Of a DNA stretch of 64,000 bases, positions 39,040 through 48,491 are shown one piece after another. The notes beneath the pieces were generated by a model, which was not told where the DNA came from, did no database searches, and saw only the letters and a program-made list of their open reading frames with translations. This stretch comes from Gordonia sp. (in: high G+C Gram-positive bacteria) (lineage in GTDB: Bacteria > Actinomycetota > Actinomycetes > Mycobacteriales > Mycobacteriaceae). Within the stretch, counting starts at the first letter, position 1. Each line of letters opens with the position of its first letter. The translations under genes were made by a program, and so were the position numbers. The stretch covers positions 1 through 64,000 of the forward strand of contig NZ_JAAYXO010000117.1 in assembly GCF_012515855.1 (NCBI RefSeq), written 5' to 3'.

Positions 39040-39694
39040 CGCCCGGGCCCGCGCCGATGCTGCTGACGAGCCAGTCGCCGTCGACCTTGGTCATCTCGAT
39101 CTGAAGCAGGATCGCGTTGCGACCGCCGCCCGCGCTGGCTGCGCTGGTACCGGTCACATCGACGCCGAGCACCACCGTCGCCTCGTCGGCGTCGAACGAT
39201 TCGACCATCGACGAGGTGACGGTCGTCTTCATGTTCTCGACCTTGTTCTGCTTCATGAAGTCGGTGCTCACCACCGCGTCTGAGCTCAGCCGTTCCTTGA
39301 ACTGACCGGTGGTCAACGGTCCGACGGCCTCGCGTAGCGATTCGGCCGACGCGTTGGGGCCGCCCATCGCATCGAAGTAGGTGGTCACGAAGTGCGCCGC
39401 TGCCGCCTTGCTGTCGTCGAACGCGTTGAGCCGCTGATTGTTCTGATACAGCTGCCAACCGCCGAAGGCGAAGGCGCCGACCACCAGAAGCGCGACAACC
39501 GCGCCACCGATCAGCTTGAGGGTCCGCACCGGGATGGTCACCTGCCCGGACGATGCCTCGTCCCGCCGGGCCTGGCGCGCGGCACGCTTCTCAGCGTTGA
39601 TCGAACGCTCGGCCTCCGACGTCTCCTCAGCGGATTCGTCCTTCGCGAGGCCCTTCACCGAAACCGCATTGTCTTTCGAGTCAGCTGAACTCAT
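38951..39694 (-). CDS. Mce-associated membrane protein
   Basis: A 247-residue protein at the end of the mce operon. It has a charged, Glu/Ala/Arg-rich cytoplasmic N-terminus (1-58), one membrane helix (about 60-80) and an extracytoplasmic domain (85-225) of the Mce-associated (Mas) type, with AAAAHFVTTYFDAMGG, TVVLGVDVTG and MTKVDGDWLVSSIG. The C-terminal tail is PAPAPEPAPAP and is antisense to the end of treY. Mas proteins are needed for Mce transporter stability or function. It begins 10 bases after the mceF stop. Only one Mas gene is present; mycobacterial operons often have two. Confidence 0.88.
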   Translation of the reverse strand: MSSADSKDNAVSVKGLAKDESAEETSEAERSINAEKRAARQARRDEASSGQVTIPVRTLKLIGGAVVALLVVGAFAFGGWQLYQNNQRLNAFDDSKAAAAHFVTTYFDAMGGPNASAESLREAVGPLTTGQFKERLSSDAVVSTDFMKQNKVENMKTTVTSSMVESFDADEATVVLGVDVTGTSAASAGGGRNAILLQIEMTKVDGDWLVSSIGAGPGVTVGAQQGEQTAPVPGETPAPAPEPAPAP

Positions 39695-39704
39695 ACGTCC
39701 TTCA

Positions 39705-40865
39705 TCACTTGTCTAGCGGAACCGTTCTTGCGTTCGGATCGTAGTTCGGAGGCGGTCCCGCCGTGTCATCGCCCTTCGGACGAGGAGCATTCGCAGCTCC
39801 GCGCGTCTGCAGGGTCGGATCCTCGGTCACACAGTACAGATTCTTCGGCACCGCCAACTCCAGGATCTTGGTCGGTCGCACCGGCGACATCTGGTAGTTG
39901 CACGACGGGCGCGGGTACAGCGACGCGAGGGCCCACCAGGCCCCGCCGTGGAACATCTTCTGGCCTTGGATCGAGCCGCCGCGAATCGACGGGAACAGGG
40001 TGGCCAGGGCGGGGGCGCGCAACGCGCCCTGCCGTGCCACATCCAGGAACTGGGTGAGCACATCCGTCAGCGGATCGGTGATCGTCGCGAGCGACCCGGT
40101 GAGGCTGGTGAACTGTCCGGGCCCGTTGCCGAGAAGACTCCGCAGTTCCTTGTCTGCCTCGACAGCTGCCGTGAAGACCGAGTCGAGGCCGCCGGCCAGC
40201 GCATCCAGGTCGGGTTGGATCTCCGCGGTGGTCTTCAGGATGGTGCCGGTGTTCTGAATCAGCTTCGTCGTCTGCGGCAGCACCTTCGCCAGGTCGGAGA
40301 AGATCTCGCCGCCGGACCGGAAGATCGACCGGAGCTGGTTGGGTCCGCGATCGTTCAGCGCGATCTCCAACTCCTGCATCGTCGAGGTCAGTTTGGGTGC
40401 GTCGATCTGGCTGATGACGTCGAGCGTCGACTGCAGCATGCCCGGGAACGGCGCGGTGACGTGGGTCTGCGCGACCTGGATCTCGTCGCCGTCGCTCAGG
40501 AACGGGCCGTCGTCGGTCGTCGGCGTGATGTTGACGAACTGCTCACCCGCGGCCGACAGCCCGAGTGCCGAGAAGGTGGCGTTCTTGTTCACCTTGAACT
40601 CGTTGCGCAGACGGAGCACCACGTCGACGCTCTTCGGCGTCACCTGGATCGATTCGACGTCGCCGATCTTGGATCCGCGCAGCATCACCTTGCTGGTGTC
40701 CTGCAGGCCTCCCGACACCGGAAAGTGCACGGTCACGTCATAGGTCTTCTGCCACGGACGCCAGCTCAGGCTGTTGAACGCCAGAAAGGCCAGGCCCACC
40801 AGCATCACCAACACCAACCCGATGTTGCCGACGGCGATCTTGTGCTTGCGCAACCACGTCATCAT
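39705..40865 (-). CDS. mceF: Mce-family protein, F position
   Basis: A 386-residue member of the Mce (MlaD-like) family, the last of six. It has an N-terminal membrane anchor (about 11-31), the MlaD domain (about 38-120: VHFPVSGGLQDTSKVMLRG, KIGDVESIQV), then a helical region (125-310) and a Pro-rich tail. Six Mce chains form a hexameric tube that carries lipid across the periplasm to YrbE permeases. ATG at 40865 overlaps the mceE stop; the longer reading lies inside mceE. This F protein lacks the long Pro-rich tail of mycobacterial MceF, so it is compact. Lipid identity cannot be assigned. Confidence 0.88.
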   Translation of the reverse strand: MMTWLRKHKIAVGNIGLVLVMLVGLAFLAFNSLSWRPWQKTYDVTVHFPVSGGLQDTSKVMLRGSKIGDVESIQVTPKSVDVVLRLRNEFKVNKNATFSALGLSAAGEQFVNITPTTDDGPFLSDGDEIQVAQTHVTAPFPGMLQSTLDVISQIDAPKLTSTMQELEIALNDRGPNQLRSIFRSGGEIFSDLAKVLPQTTKLIQNTGTILKTTAEIQPDLDALAGGLDSVFTAAVEADKELRSLLGNGPGQFTSLTGSLATITDPLTDVLTQFLDVARQGALRAPALATLFPSIRGGSIQGQKMFHGGAWWALASLYPRPSCNYQMSPVRPTKILELAVPKNLYCVTEDPTLQTRGAANAPRPKGDDTAGPPPNYDPNARTVPLDK

Positions 40866-41980
40866 GAACAGCACCCCTGGGTTCCGGTGAGGCGAGCGAT
40901 GATCCGCGCGAGAGTCTGTTCCATGCTGTGCATCCCGTTGGTGATGTCGGCGCCTTCGGGCAGCCTCGACGCCGAATCGAATCCGGCGCCAGGGGTGAGC
41001 CAGAACAGCTTCGCCGAGACGGCCGCCGCACTGCCGGAGGTGGACTTGATCCACTTCGGGTTCAGCTCGGCCAAGCGATCCGACAGCGGACCGAAGATCG
41101 GCGCCGAGTTGTTCAGTGCCACCAGCGTGGTGTTCAGATGACCGAGCATCTCGGCGAAGTCGTCCTGCTCGGTGTTCAGGAAGTCAGTCGTCGCCGCGGT
41201 GACCGAGTTCGACTTGTCGAGCGTCGTCAGGATCATCCCGAGTTGGTCGTTGACGGTGTCGATCGCGGCGGGCAGCTTGTTGATGGCTGCCGCGATCTGG
41301 GTACGGCCGTCCGCCAACTGCTTGCTCCACTTGGCGGTGGTCGCCATGGCCTCGTCGACGGCTGCCGAGTTCTCGTTGAACTTGTGGATCGCCGTGGTGA
41401 AGCCTTCGATCGCTCCCTTGAGCTCGGGAGCATTGCCCCCGACGGCGGTGCTGAGTTCGGTGAAGATGCGCTGCAGCGAGCTGACCGACCCCGAGTCGAC
41501 GAGCGCGGTCATACTGATCAGCAGATCCTCGACGGTGGCTGCGGCGGAGGTCGGACCGGTGAGCCGGCCCCCGTCCTGCACAAAGCCCTTCGACGAGTCG
41601 GCAGGGGGCTGCAGCGCCACGAACACGTCACCGAGCGGAGTGGCCTGGCGCAGCTCGGCGCCGGTTCCGATCGGGAGCCGCGTGTCCGTCGACACCTTCA
41701 TCGTGACCTCGGCGCGATAGTTCTCCGCGACGATCGACTCCACCTCGCCGACGTCGACGCCGCCGAGGCGGACCTTCGCCTTGTTCGGCAGGTTGAGCGC
41801 ATTCTCGAACTGGGTGTGGACGGTCATCGAATCGCCGAGGCCGCCGGGCGCGGGCAGCGGAATCTCTTCCACCGTGATGCCCGGCACCGCGCCGCACGCG
41901 GCGAGACTCACCGAGGTCGCCAGCGCGACGGCCGCGAACCCGAGCTTCTTCGCCAGTCCGGTCGTGTGTGTCAGCGTCAT
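40862..41980 (-). CDS. mceE: Mce-family lipoprotein, E position
   Basis: A 372-residue Mce protein with a signal peptide and lipobox VSLAACG (Cys about 29), so Lgt should anchor it. The MlaD domain follows (about 52-130: [23 protein letters not shown] in pieces, [11 protein letters not shown]). The helical needle region reaches about 300. E-position proteins are usually the lipoprotein of the set (LprK in mycobacterial mce1). It shares ATGA with mceD at one end and mceF at the other. A double cysteine occurs at the C-terminus (GTQGCCS). Confidence 0.9.
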   Translation of the reverse strand: MTLTHTTGLAKKLGFAAVALATSVSLAACGAVPGITVEEIPLPAPGGLGDSMTVHTQFENALNLPNKAKVRLGGVDVGEVESIVAENYRAEVTMKVSTDTRLPIGTGAELRQATPLGDVFVALQPPADSSKGFVQDGGRLTGPTSAAATVEDLLISMTALVDSGSVSSLQRIFTELSTAVGGNAPELKGAIEGFTTAIHKFNENSAAVDEAMATTAKWSKQLADGRTQIAAAINKLPAAIDTVNDQLGMILTTLDKSNSVTAATTDFLNTEQDDFAEMLGHLNTTLVALNNSAPIFGPLSDRLAELNPKWIKSTSGSAAAVSAKLFWLTPGAGFDSASRLPEGADITNGMHSMEQTLARIIARLTGTQGCCS

Positions 41981-43131
41981 TTCTTGCTCAACTCCAACAG
42001 GCCGGAGTAGATGCCGAGATCGGGACCGAAGTCCTTCAGTTGGCCGGTGTCGCAGCCCTTCTGATTCATGTTCAGCGCATTGCACATCTTGTTGAGCAAC
42101 TCGTTGTCGAGGAGCGACTTGTCGAGCAGCACCTGCGTCCGCCAGGCCCCCTGCTCGGCCGAGACCGAGTTCGACAGGTTCTGGACCAGCAGCGGAGCCA
42201 CGTCGATGGTCTCGACGACCTCGCGGGAGAAGTCCGAGAGGTTGGCCGCCAGTGCCGCCAACCGCCCGGTGGACGAGCTGATGGTCCCCGAGTTGCTCGC
42301 GAGAAACTCGGAGGTGTTCTGCAGGGTTCGGTTGAGGTCGGCCAGGGTCGCGACGAGTCCGACGGATTGGTCGCCCAACATGTCCGAGACCTGCGTCATC
42401 GACGCCGAGAACTGCTTCATCTTCGGATAGTTGTCGGTGAGCGCGGTGGTGAGGGTGCTGAGCGACTTGATGATCGAGGTCAGCGCGTCGCCGTTGTCGG
42501 CGCCGAGCTTGCCCGCCTTCGACAGCGCGTCGAGCGCCACGCGCAGCTTGTCGCCGTTGCCCGACGCGATCCCGGAGGTCACGTCGACGAAGTCGGCGAT
42601 GGGTCCTTCACCCGGCTTCTCTCCCGACATGGACTTCACGATGCGGTCGATCGAATCGAACAGCGTGCCGATCTCGACCGGGGCCTCGGTGTGCTTGATG
42701 GTGCCGCCGTCTTCGAGCTTCGGCCCCTCTTTGTAGGTGGGCGTCAGTTCGATGTGGCGCGTGGTGACGATCGAGGTGTTCACGATGGCCGCAGTCACGT
42801 CGGCGGGGACATCGATGCTGTTGTCGACCGTCATCTCGACCTTCACCCGCGTGCCCTGCGGCACCACGCTGGTGATTCGGCCTACCGGCATGCCGAGCAC
42901 GGCGACGTCGTTGCCCTCGAAGAGGCCCGCGACATTCTCGAAGTAGGCGGTCACGGTGTTGGCCTGTCCCGCCGCCGCCGTCCAGGTGGCCGGTACCAGC
43001 GAACACCCGGTCACGGTGAGCGCACCCGCTGCGGTCAGCGCCACGGCGGACAGCACGCGTCGGGCCCCCGTCTTGGTTCCTCGCATCGTCTTGGTTCCGC
43101 GCCTCATTCTGGTTCCACCGACTGTCAGCAT
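41977..43131 (-). CDS. mceD: Mce-family protein, D position, probably also a lipoprotein
   Basis: A 384-residue Mce protein. The ATG at 43131 gives an Arg/Lys-rich N-region and a hydrophobic stretch ending in LTVTGCSL (Cys about 42), which fits a lipobox, so D as well as E may be lipid-anchored. In mycobacteria D is normally a non-lipidated membrane protein. The MlaD domain follows ([30 protein letters not shown]), then a helical region. A poly-Thr/Gly pattern of [15 protein letters not shown] precedes the signal. It begins before the mceC stop is passed by three bases. Confidence 0.86.
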   Translation of the reverse strand: MLTVGGTRMRRGTKTMRGTKTGARRVLSAVALTAAGALTVTGCSLVPATWTAAAGQANTVTAYFENVAGLFEGNDVAVLGMPVGRITSVVPQGTRVKVEMTVDNSIDVPADVTAAIVNTSIVTTRHIELTPTYKEGPKLEDGGTIKHTEAPVEIGTLFDSIDRIVKSMSGEKPGEGPIADFVDVTSGIASGNGDKLRVALDALSKAGKLGADNGDALTSIIKSLSTLTTALTDNYPKMKQFSASMTQVSDMLGDQSVGLVATLADLNRTLQNTSEFLASNSGTISSSTGRLAALAANLSDFSREVVETIDVAPLLVQNLSNSVSAEQGAWRTQVLLDKSLLDNELLNKMCNALNMNQKGCDTGQLKDFGPDLGIYSGLLELSKK

Positions 43132-44117
43132 CCGTCCACCACCCGCGCCAGGCACAGCCAGTTGTCGGGGAACAGACCCCACGGCAGGTAGCCGTTGGCA
43201 TAGGGACCGTCGGCCATCAGGTTGGTCGTCAGTCGGGCCGTCACCGGCAAGACCTCCAGCAGCTTCCGCAGGTTCTCGCGGTTCTTCTCGAGCCCGTTCG
43301 AAATGGTGTTGAGGTTGGCCATCACCGGTGCGAACTGCCCCTGATTCTCGGCGGCCACCGCGCGCGCCTGGTCGGTGAGCGCGGCGACGCCGTCGAGCAT
43401 CCGGGTGACCAGCTGCTCGCGCGCGACGATCTTGTTGGCGAGCTGTGCGCCCTGGCCGACGATGATCGAGAGCTGGAACTGACTGTCGACCACCTGGTCG
43501 GTGACTGCCTCGGTGTCCTTGAGCAGTTGGGTGATCTGGTCGTGCCGGTTGTTGAGCACGTCCGACATCTGGGTCAGCGCCTCCAAGGTCGGGCCCATGA
43601 TCGCGGGCGCCCCGGCCAGCTGCTGGTTGAGACTGCGGATGCTGTTGGTCAGATCGTCGGCCTCGATGCCTGCGAGGATCGGGGTGCCCTTCTCCAGGGT
43701 CTTCTGCAGGTCGTAGGGAACGAACGTGTGCTGAATCCGGTCGTCGGGCGCGTCCTTGCTGCTGTCGCCGATGACGACGTCCACGTAGCGCTGCCCGAGC
43801 AACGTGGACATCTTGATCTCGGCCGAACCGTCGTCCTTGACCTGGATGTCGCTGTTGACCTTCATGGTCACCGTCACATGGTCGCCGGCCAGCTCGGTGC
43901 CCGTGACCTCGCCGACATCGATGCCCGCCACCCGGACCTTGTCGCCGGAGCGAATGCCGCCTGCTTGCTCGAAGTCTGCGGTGTAGGTGCGCTTGCCCAG
44001 CCCCGCGCTGCTCAACCCGACGACGGCGACCAGGACCACCACGATCCCGAGGACCCCGAAGATGCCGTACCAGAGGCGACGATTGCCGTTGAACGACCGT
44101 CCGAAACGCTGCTTCAT
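43125..44117 (-). CDS. mceC: Mce-family protein, C position
   Basis: A 330-residue Mce protein with an N-terminal membrane anchor (about 16-37), MlaD domain (about 45-120: [21 protein letters not shown] in pieces, [11 protein letters not shown]) and a helical region to about 290. The C-terminus ends [11 protein letters not shown]. The ATG at 44117 shares ATGA with mceB and is preferred; an in-frame GTG at 44123 adds two residues. It lacks the long Pro-rich tail of mycobacterial MceC. Confidence 0.9.
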   Translation of the reverse strand: MKQRFGRSFNGNRRLWYGIFGVLGIVVVLVAVVGLSSAGLGKRTYTADFEQAGGIRSGDKVRVAGIDVGEVTGTELAGDHVTVTMKVNSDIQVKDDGSAEIKMSTLLGQRYVDVVIGDSSKDAPDDRIQHTFVPYDLQKTLEKGTPILAGIEADDLTNSIRSLNQQLAGAPAIMGPTLEALTQMSDVLNNRHDQITQLLKDTEAVTDQVVDSQFQLSIIVGQGAQLANKIVAREQLVTRMLDGVAALTDQARAVAAENQGQFAPVMANLNTISNGLEKNRENLRKLLEVLPVTARLTTNLMADGPYANGYLPWGLFPDNWLCLARVVDGC

Positions 44118-45148
44118 CGGCACACCACCGAATGCTGGGTGCCGCCGATCTTGTTGATCAGCCCGGGCGGGAACAGGACGTTGCCGATGGCGATGTCGAG
44201 GTCACAGGCATAAATGTTCAAGTACGCACCCTGCATCATCACGTTCGGGAAGTGGCCGAGGAAGACCGGAAGGTCTGCGGCCAGTCGGTCGATCTTGGCA
44301 CCGCTGGCGATCAGCTTGTTGGTCGCTTCCCGCGCCGCGGTGCCCGCCGAACGGAGGCTGGAGCGGTTCTCCGCGAACACGGCCGCGAACCCCTCTGCGG
44401 TCCGACCGATCTGATCGAGCGACTTGCCGAACGCTGCCGAGTTGCCGTTGAGCCCCTCGACCAGTTTTCCGGCGCTGTCGATCAGCGTCTGAACCTGGTT
44501 GCCCTGCGACGCGAGTTCACGCATCACCACTCCCATGTTGGTGATGATGGCGCCGAGGACCTCATCGCGGTTCGCCAGATCGCCTGCGACCTGACCGATC
44601 TCGGCGATCGTGCGCGTCAGCGAGACGGTGTTGCCCTGGAAGGTCTGGATCAGGCTCTCCGACAGGGAGTTGACCTGTTCCGGGCTCAGGGTGTCGAACA
44701 CCGGTTGGAAGCCCGCGAGAAGCTTGGTGACGTCGAACGAGTCCTCCCCCGGAAGTTGGAGTCGCGAGCCCTCGCTCAACTCCCGGGCAGGCTTCGCACC
44801 GTCGATCGTCAGCGCGAGATATCGCTGGCCGATGAGGTTCTGGTAGCGGATGGCCGCACGCGTATTGGCGTACATGCGCTGGCTGTCCTGAACCTCGAAC
44901 GTGACGAGGGCCTTACCGTCGTCGAGCTCGATCGAGTTGACGCGACCGACGCGCACGCCTGCCATGCGGACGTCGTCGCCCGCCGCCAACCCGGAAGCAT
45001 CCCGGAAGGTGGTGCTGAATCCGCTGGTGGATCCGCTGACCGATCGCTCGAGGGTCGACCAGATCAGGTAGGTCATGAACAGCGCGACCACCGCGAACAG
45101 GCTGAACCCGATCAGCGGTTTGCGAATGCTGGCCTTCCCGTGGCTCAC
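44114..45148 (-). CDS. mceB: Mce-family protein, B position
   Basis: A 344-residue Mce protein. Membrane anchor at about 11-32, MlaD domain at about 40-120 ([21 protein letters not shown] in pieces, [12 protein letters not shown]), then helical heptads to about 300 and a Cys-containing end ([15 protein letters not shown]). The two C-terminal cysteines may form a disulphide. GTG start overlaps the mceA stop (GTGA). Length is normal for the B position. Confidence 0.9.
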   Translation of the reverse strand: MSHGKASIRKPLIGFSLFAVVALFMTYLIWSTLERSVSGSTSGFSTTFRDASGLAAGDDVRMAGVRVGRVNSIELDDGKALVTFEVQDSQRMYANTRAAIRYQNLIGQRYLALTIDGAKPARELSEGSRLQLPGEDSFDVTKLLAGFQPVFDTLSPEQVNSLSESLIQTFQGNTVSLTRTIAEIGQVAGDLANRDEVLGAIITNMGVVMRELASQGNQVQTLIDSAGKLVEGLNGNSAAFGKSLDQIGRTAEGFAAVFAENRSSLRSAGTAAREATNKLIASGAKIDRLAADLPVFLGHFPNVMMQGAYLNIYACDLDIAIGNVLFPPGLINKIGGTQHSVVCR

Positions 45149-46443
45149 TTGCCTCCCTCCTTCGGCATGACGCCGGACACCAACGGCCCCAGCATCAGTC
45201 GCTCGGCCGCCGACGGCTTCTTGCCGAGCGCCTTGTTCAGCGTCTTTCCGTCCTTGCCCGTGGTGACCGAGCTGACCGGCTTGCGCGCGGCCGCCTTCTT
45301 CATGCCGGGCGGGTAGATCGTCAACGGACCGGACATGGTCGGACCCGTTCCGGTTCCGGGACCCACGCAGCCGGGGCCGCGCAGCTGGCCGTACTTCCCG
45401 CCGTCGTACACCGGGCAGTTCTGCCGCGAGTACTGCTGGAAGGCGCTGAAGCTGATGCCGAGGTTCAGCTGCACGTGTCCGTTGACACCGGTGAACACCC
45501 CGAGCACCCGGCCTGCCAGCACATAGATCTCGCGCAGCGCCTGCGGCATCGCATCGGGCTCGAGCATGGTGGCGCCGAGCATGGTGTTGAGATCGCGGAC
45601 GATGCGCTTGCCGCCGTCACCGTTCTTGGCGAACATCACCTGGACTTGGTCGAGCATGCCCTGACCGGCCGACAGCAGCGCGGTCAGCTGCTCGGAGTTC
45701 TCGGCGATGGTCATCGCGGGGACCACGGACTTGCCGATCGCATCGAGCAGTTCCGGCGTCGACTTCGCCAGTCCGTTGACGGCCCGGTTGAAGTTGTCGA
45801 ATCCCGACGGCGCACCGGCTGGGAACTGCTCGTTGATGGTCTTCCAGTAGGTGTCGAGGACGCCGACGAAGGTCGAGAAGGTGGCGCCACCACCCTGCAG
45901 CGCGTCGGCGATGGTGCCGAGGACCATGCCGAGGTCCTCCGGCGGCACGCTGCGCAGCAGCGTGCGGAGCTCGTTCTGCGCATCCTGCAGACGGATCGTC
46001 GGCTCGGAGGTGTCGGCCTCGACCACGTCGCCACTGCTGAGTCGCTCCGACGACGGGTTCGCGGGCGCGATGAGCTCGACCGCGTTGACGCCGAACAGGT
46101 TCGACGGCACCGTGCGGGCGGTCGTGTTGGCCGGAATGCCTTCGGCCTGCGCCGGACTCAGGACCAGCGCGACGTTCTTCTTGGGGTTCTGGCCGCCGAC
46201 GCTCACCAACTCGATCGAGTCGACGGTCCCCACGATGAAGCCGTTGTAGCGCACGTCGGCCCCGGACACGAGGCCGTCGCCGATGTCGGCCAGCTGCGCG
46301 GTGATCTCCGTGCGGCTCTCGAACTTGCCCTCGTAGCGCGCCAGCAGCAGGCCCGCGACCACGACGGCCACGGCGAGAAAGGCGAGGCCGCGCACAAAGT
46401 ACGCCTTCAGTGACGGATCGCGTCCACCGGTGTCGATTTTCAT
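45145..46443 (-). CDS. mceA: Mce-family protein, A position
   Basis: A 432-residue Mce protein, first of the six. Membrane anchor at about 18-36, MlaD domain at about 42-125 (TAQLADIGDGLVSGADVRYNG in pieces, VGTVDSIELVS), a helical region (145-300), a cysteine pair around YSRQNCPVYDG and GPGCVGPG, and a Lys/Gly-rich tail. It starts four bases after the yrbEB stop. The closest M. tuberculosis subtype cannot be told from motifs. Confidence 0.9.
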   Translation of the reverse strand: MKIDTGGRDPSLKAYFVRGLAFLAVAVVVAGLLLARYEGKFESRTEITAQLADIGDGLVSGADVRYNGFIVGTVDSIELVSVGGQNPKKNVALVLSPAQAEGIPANTTARTVPSNLFGVNAVELIAPANPSSERLSSGDVVEADTSEPTIRLQDAQNELRTLLRSVPPEDLGMVLGTIADALQGGGATFSTFVGVLDTYWKTINEQFPAGAPSGFDNFNRAVNGLAKSTPELLDAIGKSVVPAMTIAENSEQLTALLSAGQGMLDQVQVMFAKNGDGGKRIVRDLNTMLGATMLEPDAMPQALREIYVLAGRVLGVFTGVNGHVQLNLGISFSAFQQYSRQNCPVYDGGKYGQLRGPGCVGPGTGTGPTMSGPLTIYPPGMKKAAARKPVSSVTTGKDGKTLNKALGKKPSAAERLMLGPLVSGVMPKEGGK

Positions 46444-46447
46444 TCAG

Positions 46448-47314
46448 CTATCCCGATATCTTGATGCCGGCGGAAGTGCCCCAGAAGACCAGGGTCAGGA
46501 TCAGGTTCGCGAACACGATCGTGATGATCGACAGGCGGATCGCGTGACCGGCGGCCACGCCGACGCCTTCCGGACCACCGGAGGCGAAGTACCCGTAGTA
46601 GCACTGGATGAACGTCGTCAACAGGACGAAGACGATCACCTTCATGAACGAGAAGACCACATCGCGCGAGAGCATGAACTGCTCGAAGTAGTGCAGGTAG
46701 GTTCCGGCGCCCTCCCCCGACTGCAACTGGAACATCACCTGGCAGGCGATGTAATTGGCAGCCAGCGAGATGGCGTACAGCGGAATGATCGAGAGGACCG
46801 CCGCCGCCATGCGCGTCGTCACCAGGTACGGCAGCGGGCGGATCGCGATCGACTCGAGGGCGTCGATCTCCTCGCTGATCCGCATCGAGCCGAGCTGGGC
46901 GGTGAAGCGACAGCCCGACTGCGCGGTGAAGGCGGTCGCCGCCAGCAGCGGCGCGATCTCACGGGTGGTCGCGAAGGCCGACAGCCCGCCGGTGAGCGGA
47001 GCCATGCCCAGGAGGTTCAGGGCGGTGTATCCCTCGATGCCGACGGTCGCGCCGCCCATCACCCCGAGGATGATCATGACGCCGACGGTGCCGCCGCCCA
47101 CTACGATCGCACCGTTGCCCCACGCGACGTCCGACAGCAGCCGCCAGACCTCCTTGCGGTAGTGCGTGAAGGTGATCGGTGCGAGCCCGATGGACTTCAC
47201 CAGAAAGGTGATCAGGTGCCCCATCGCGACGATCGCGTCGCGCGGGCCCTCCCAGAGCTTCTTGAGCCACTCCAGCGGTTTCAGCACGGGCGGCACATAC
47301 CGGGATGCGGTCAT
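46448..47314 (-). CDS. yrbEB: YrbE/MlaE-type permease, B subunit
   Basis: A 288-residue permease of the MlaE family. Hydrophobic segments are near 65-90, 100-120, 165-190, 210-235 and 260-280. The conserved cytoplasmic coupling motif is ISEEIDALESIAIRPLPYLV (near 138-157). With YrbEA it forms the inner-membrane channel of the Mce importer, driven by an ATPase (MceG) that is not encoded here, as is normal for actinobacteria. The ATG lies one base after the yrbEA stop. Confidence 0.93.
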   Translation of the reverse strand: MTASRYVPPVLKPLEWLKKLWEGPRDAIVAMGHLITFLVKSIGLAPITFTHYRKEVWRLLSDVAWGNGAIVVGGGTVGVMIILGVMGGATVGIEGYTALNLLGMAPLTGGLSAFATTREIAPLLAATAFTAQSGCRFTAQLGSMRISEEIDALESIAIRPLPYLVTTRMAAAVLSIIPLYAISLAANYIACQVMFQLQSGEGAGTYLHYFEQFMLSRDVVFSFMKVIVFVLLTTFIQCYYGYFASGGPEGVGVAAGHAIRLSIITIVFANLILTLVFWGTSAGIKISG

Positions 47315-47315
47315 G

Positions 47316-48176
47316 TCACACCACCTTCGCCGGGACCACGAGAGCGAAGATCTGCGTCAGGATCACGTTCACGGTGAACAGCAGGATCACCGAGTTGACG
47401 ACTGCCGCATTCACCGAGTTCGCGACACCGGCGGGACCACCGCTGGTGGACAGCCCTCTGTCGCAGGCGACGATCGCGACGATCACACCGAAGATCACGG
47501 CCTTCACCAGCGCGAACACGAGATCGGGCACACCCGCGAACGAGGCGAACGTGCCGGTGTAGCTGCCGGGTGTTCCACCTTGGAAGTACACGTTGAACAA
47601 GTAGCCGGTGATGAAGCCGACGAAACAGACGAACCCGCAGAGGAGGAACGAGACGACCATGGTCGCGAGCAGGCGCGGCGAGATGAGGCGCTGAACCGGA
47701 TTGACACCCATCACCTTCATCGCATCGATCTCCTCGCGGATGGTCCGCGAGCCGAGATCTGCGGCGATCGCCGATCCGACCGCTCCCGCGAGCAGCAGCG
47801 AAGTGACCAGCGGCGCACCCTGGCGGATCACGCCCAGGCCGGTCGCCGCACCGGCGAACGACGTCGCACCGATCTGCCCGGCGATGTTCGACACCTGGAT
47901 CGACACGATGACGCCGATCGGAATGGCGACCAGGAACGTGGGGAACACCGACGTCGACGCCATGAACGCACACTGGCGGACGAACTCGCCGAACGGAAAG
48001 CGCTTCTTGACGATGTCCTCGATCAGGACCTTGAACACCTCGACGAACATCGCGAGCTGGCGACCGAAGGTCTCGAAGGACTTCTTGACGTGCTCGTCGA
48101 ACCACTTACCGGCACCGCTGTCGGACCAGCGTCGGCCACCCACGCGCGGTTGCGTGCCTACCGTGTCTGTGCTCAT
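47316..48176 (-). CDS. yrbEA: YrbE/MlaE-type permease, A subunit
   Basis: A 286-residue MlaE-family permease and first gene of the mce operon. The coupling motif is IREEIDAMKVMGVNPVQRLI (near 146-165). The N-terminal 45 residues are cytoplasmic and charged (HVKKSFETFGRQLAMFVEVF in pieces). Hydrophobic segments cluster at 70-95, 105-135, 180-205, 222-245 and 262-282. A 27-base imperfect dyad 68 bases upstream is the probable operator. Confidence 0.93.
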   Translation of the reverse strand: MSTDTVGTQPRVGGRRWSDSGAGKWFDEHVKKSFETFGRQLAMFVEVFKVLIEDIVKKRFPFGEFVRQCAFMASTSVFPTFLVAIPIGVIVSIQVSNIAGQIGATSFAGAATGLGVIRQGAPLVTSLLLAGAVGSAIAADLGSRTIREEIDAMKVMGVNPVQRLISPRLLATMVVSFLLCGFVCFVGFITGYLFNVYFQGGTPGSYTGTFASFAGVPDLVFALVKAVIFGVIVAIVACDRGLSTSGGPAGVANSVNAAVVNSVILLFTVNVILTQIFALVVPAKVV

Positions 48177-48243
48177 CCCCTGCCTTCACCTTGAGATCTG
48201 CGAGCGCCAGCCAGGAAGCGGTGTAAATCTGTGCCCCCACGCA

Positions 48244-48270
48244 TACGACTCAACAGATCGTTCGGTCGTA
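48244..48270. promoter_or_regulatory. 27-base dyad upstream of the mce operon, likely operator
   Basis: The site reads TACGAC-N2-AAC-N5-GTT-N2-GTCGTA. The arms match at nine of eleven positions on each side around a five-base centre. It lies 68-94 bases before the yrbEA start, where a dimeric (TetR- or GntR-type) repressor would act. No regulator gene for it was seen in the window. Confidence 0.6.
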
Positions 48271-48437
48271 ATATCCACAGCATTTTCTTACGGGTGTGCG
48301 AGGGGACACACATAACTGCACCTATGTAGGAATCGGGCAGGTAGACGCCCCGCGGACCGTCGATGTCCGAAAAAGGCCTGCTATCGCGAAGGTTTTGCAG
48401 TGACAGCCCGGTCCGCCCGGTGAATCGCCCGAAAGCA

Positions 48438-48469
48438 CGCCGCCCGAGTCGATTTCGACTCGGGCGGCG
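48438..48469 (-). terminator. Terminator of ilvA
   Basis: CGCCGCCCGAGTCG at 48438-48451 pairs perfectly with 48456-48469 around ATTT. It starts 22 bases after the ilvA stop on the minus strand. The 14-base GC-rich stem is strong; the tail has only a short U stretch. Confidence 0.75.
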
Positions 48470-48491
48470 CGACGTTCGCGGATTCTCGGAC

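Larger units (their letters stand above)
48177..48491 (-). promoter_or_regulatory. Intergenic region between ilvA and the mce operon
   Basis: No gene fits in these 315 bases. They hold the mce operator-like dyad (48244-48270), an AT-rich stretch around 48265-48290, a short ACATA/TATGT pair (48310-48314 and 48323-48327) and the ilvA terminator (48438-48469). The mce promoter should lie between about 48190 and 48290 on the minus strand. A KstR-type AACNNGTT site was looked for and not seen. Confidence 0.5.

Noticed and set aside
48177-48480. KstR operator for cholesterol-linked mce
   Set aside because: No AACNNGTT-centred palindrome is present; the dyad found has a five-base centre.
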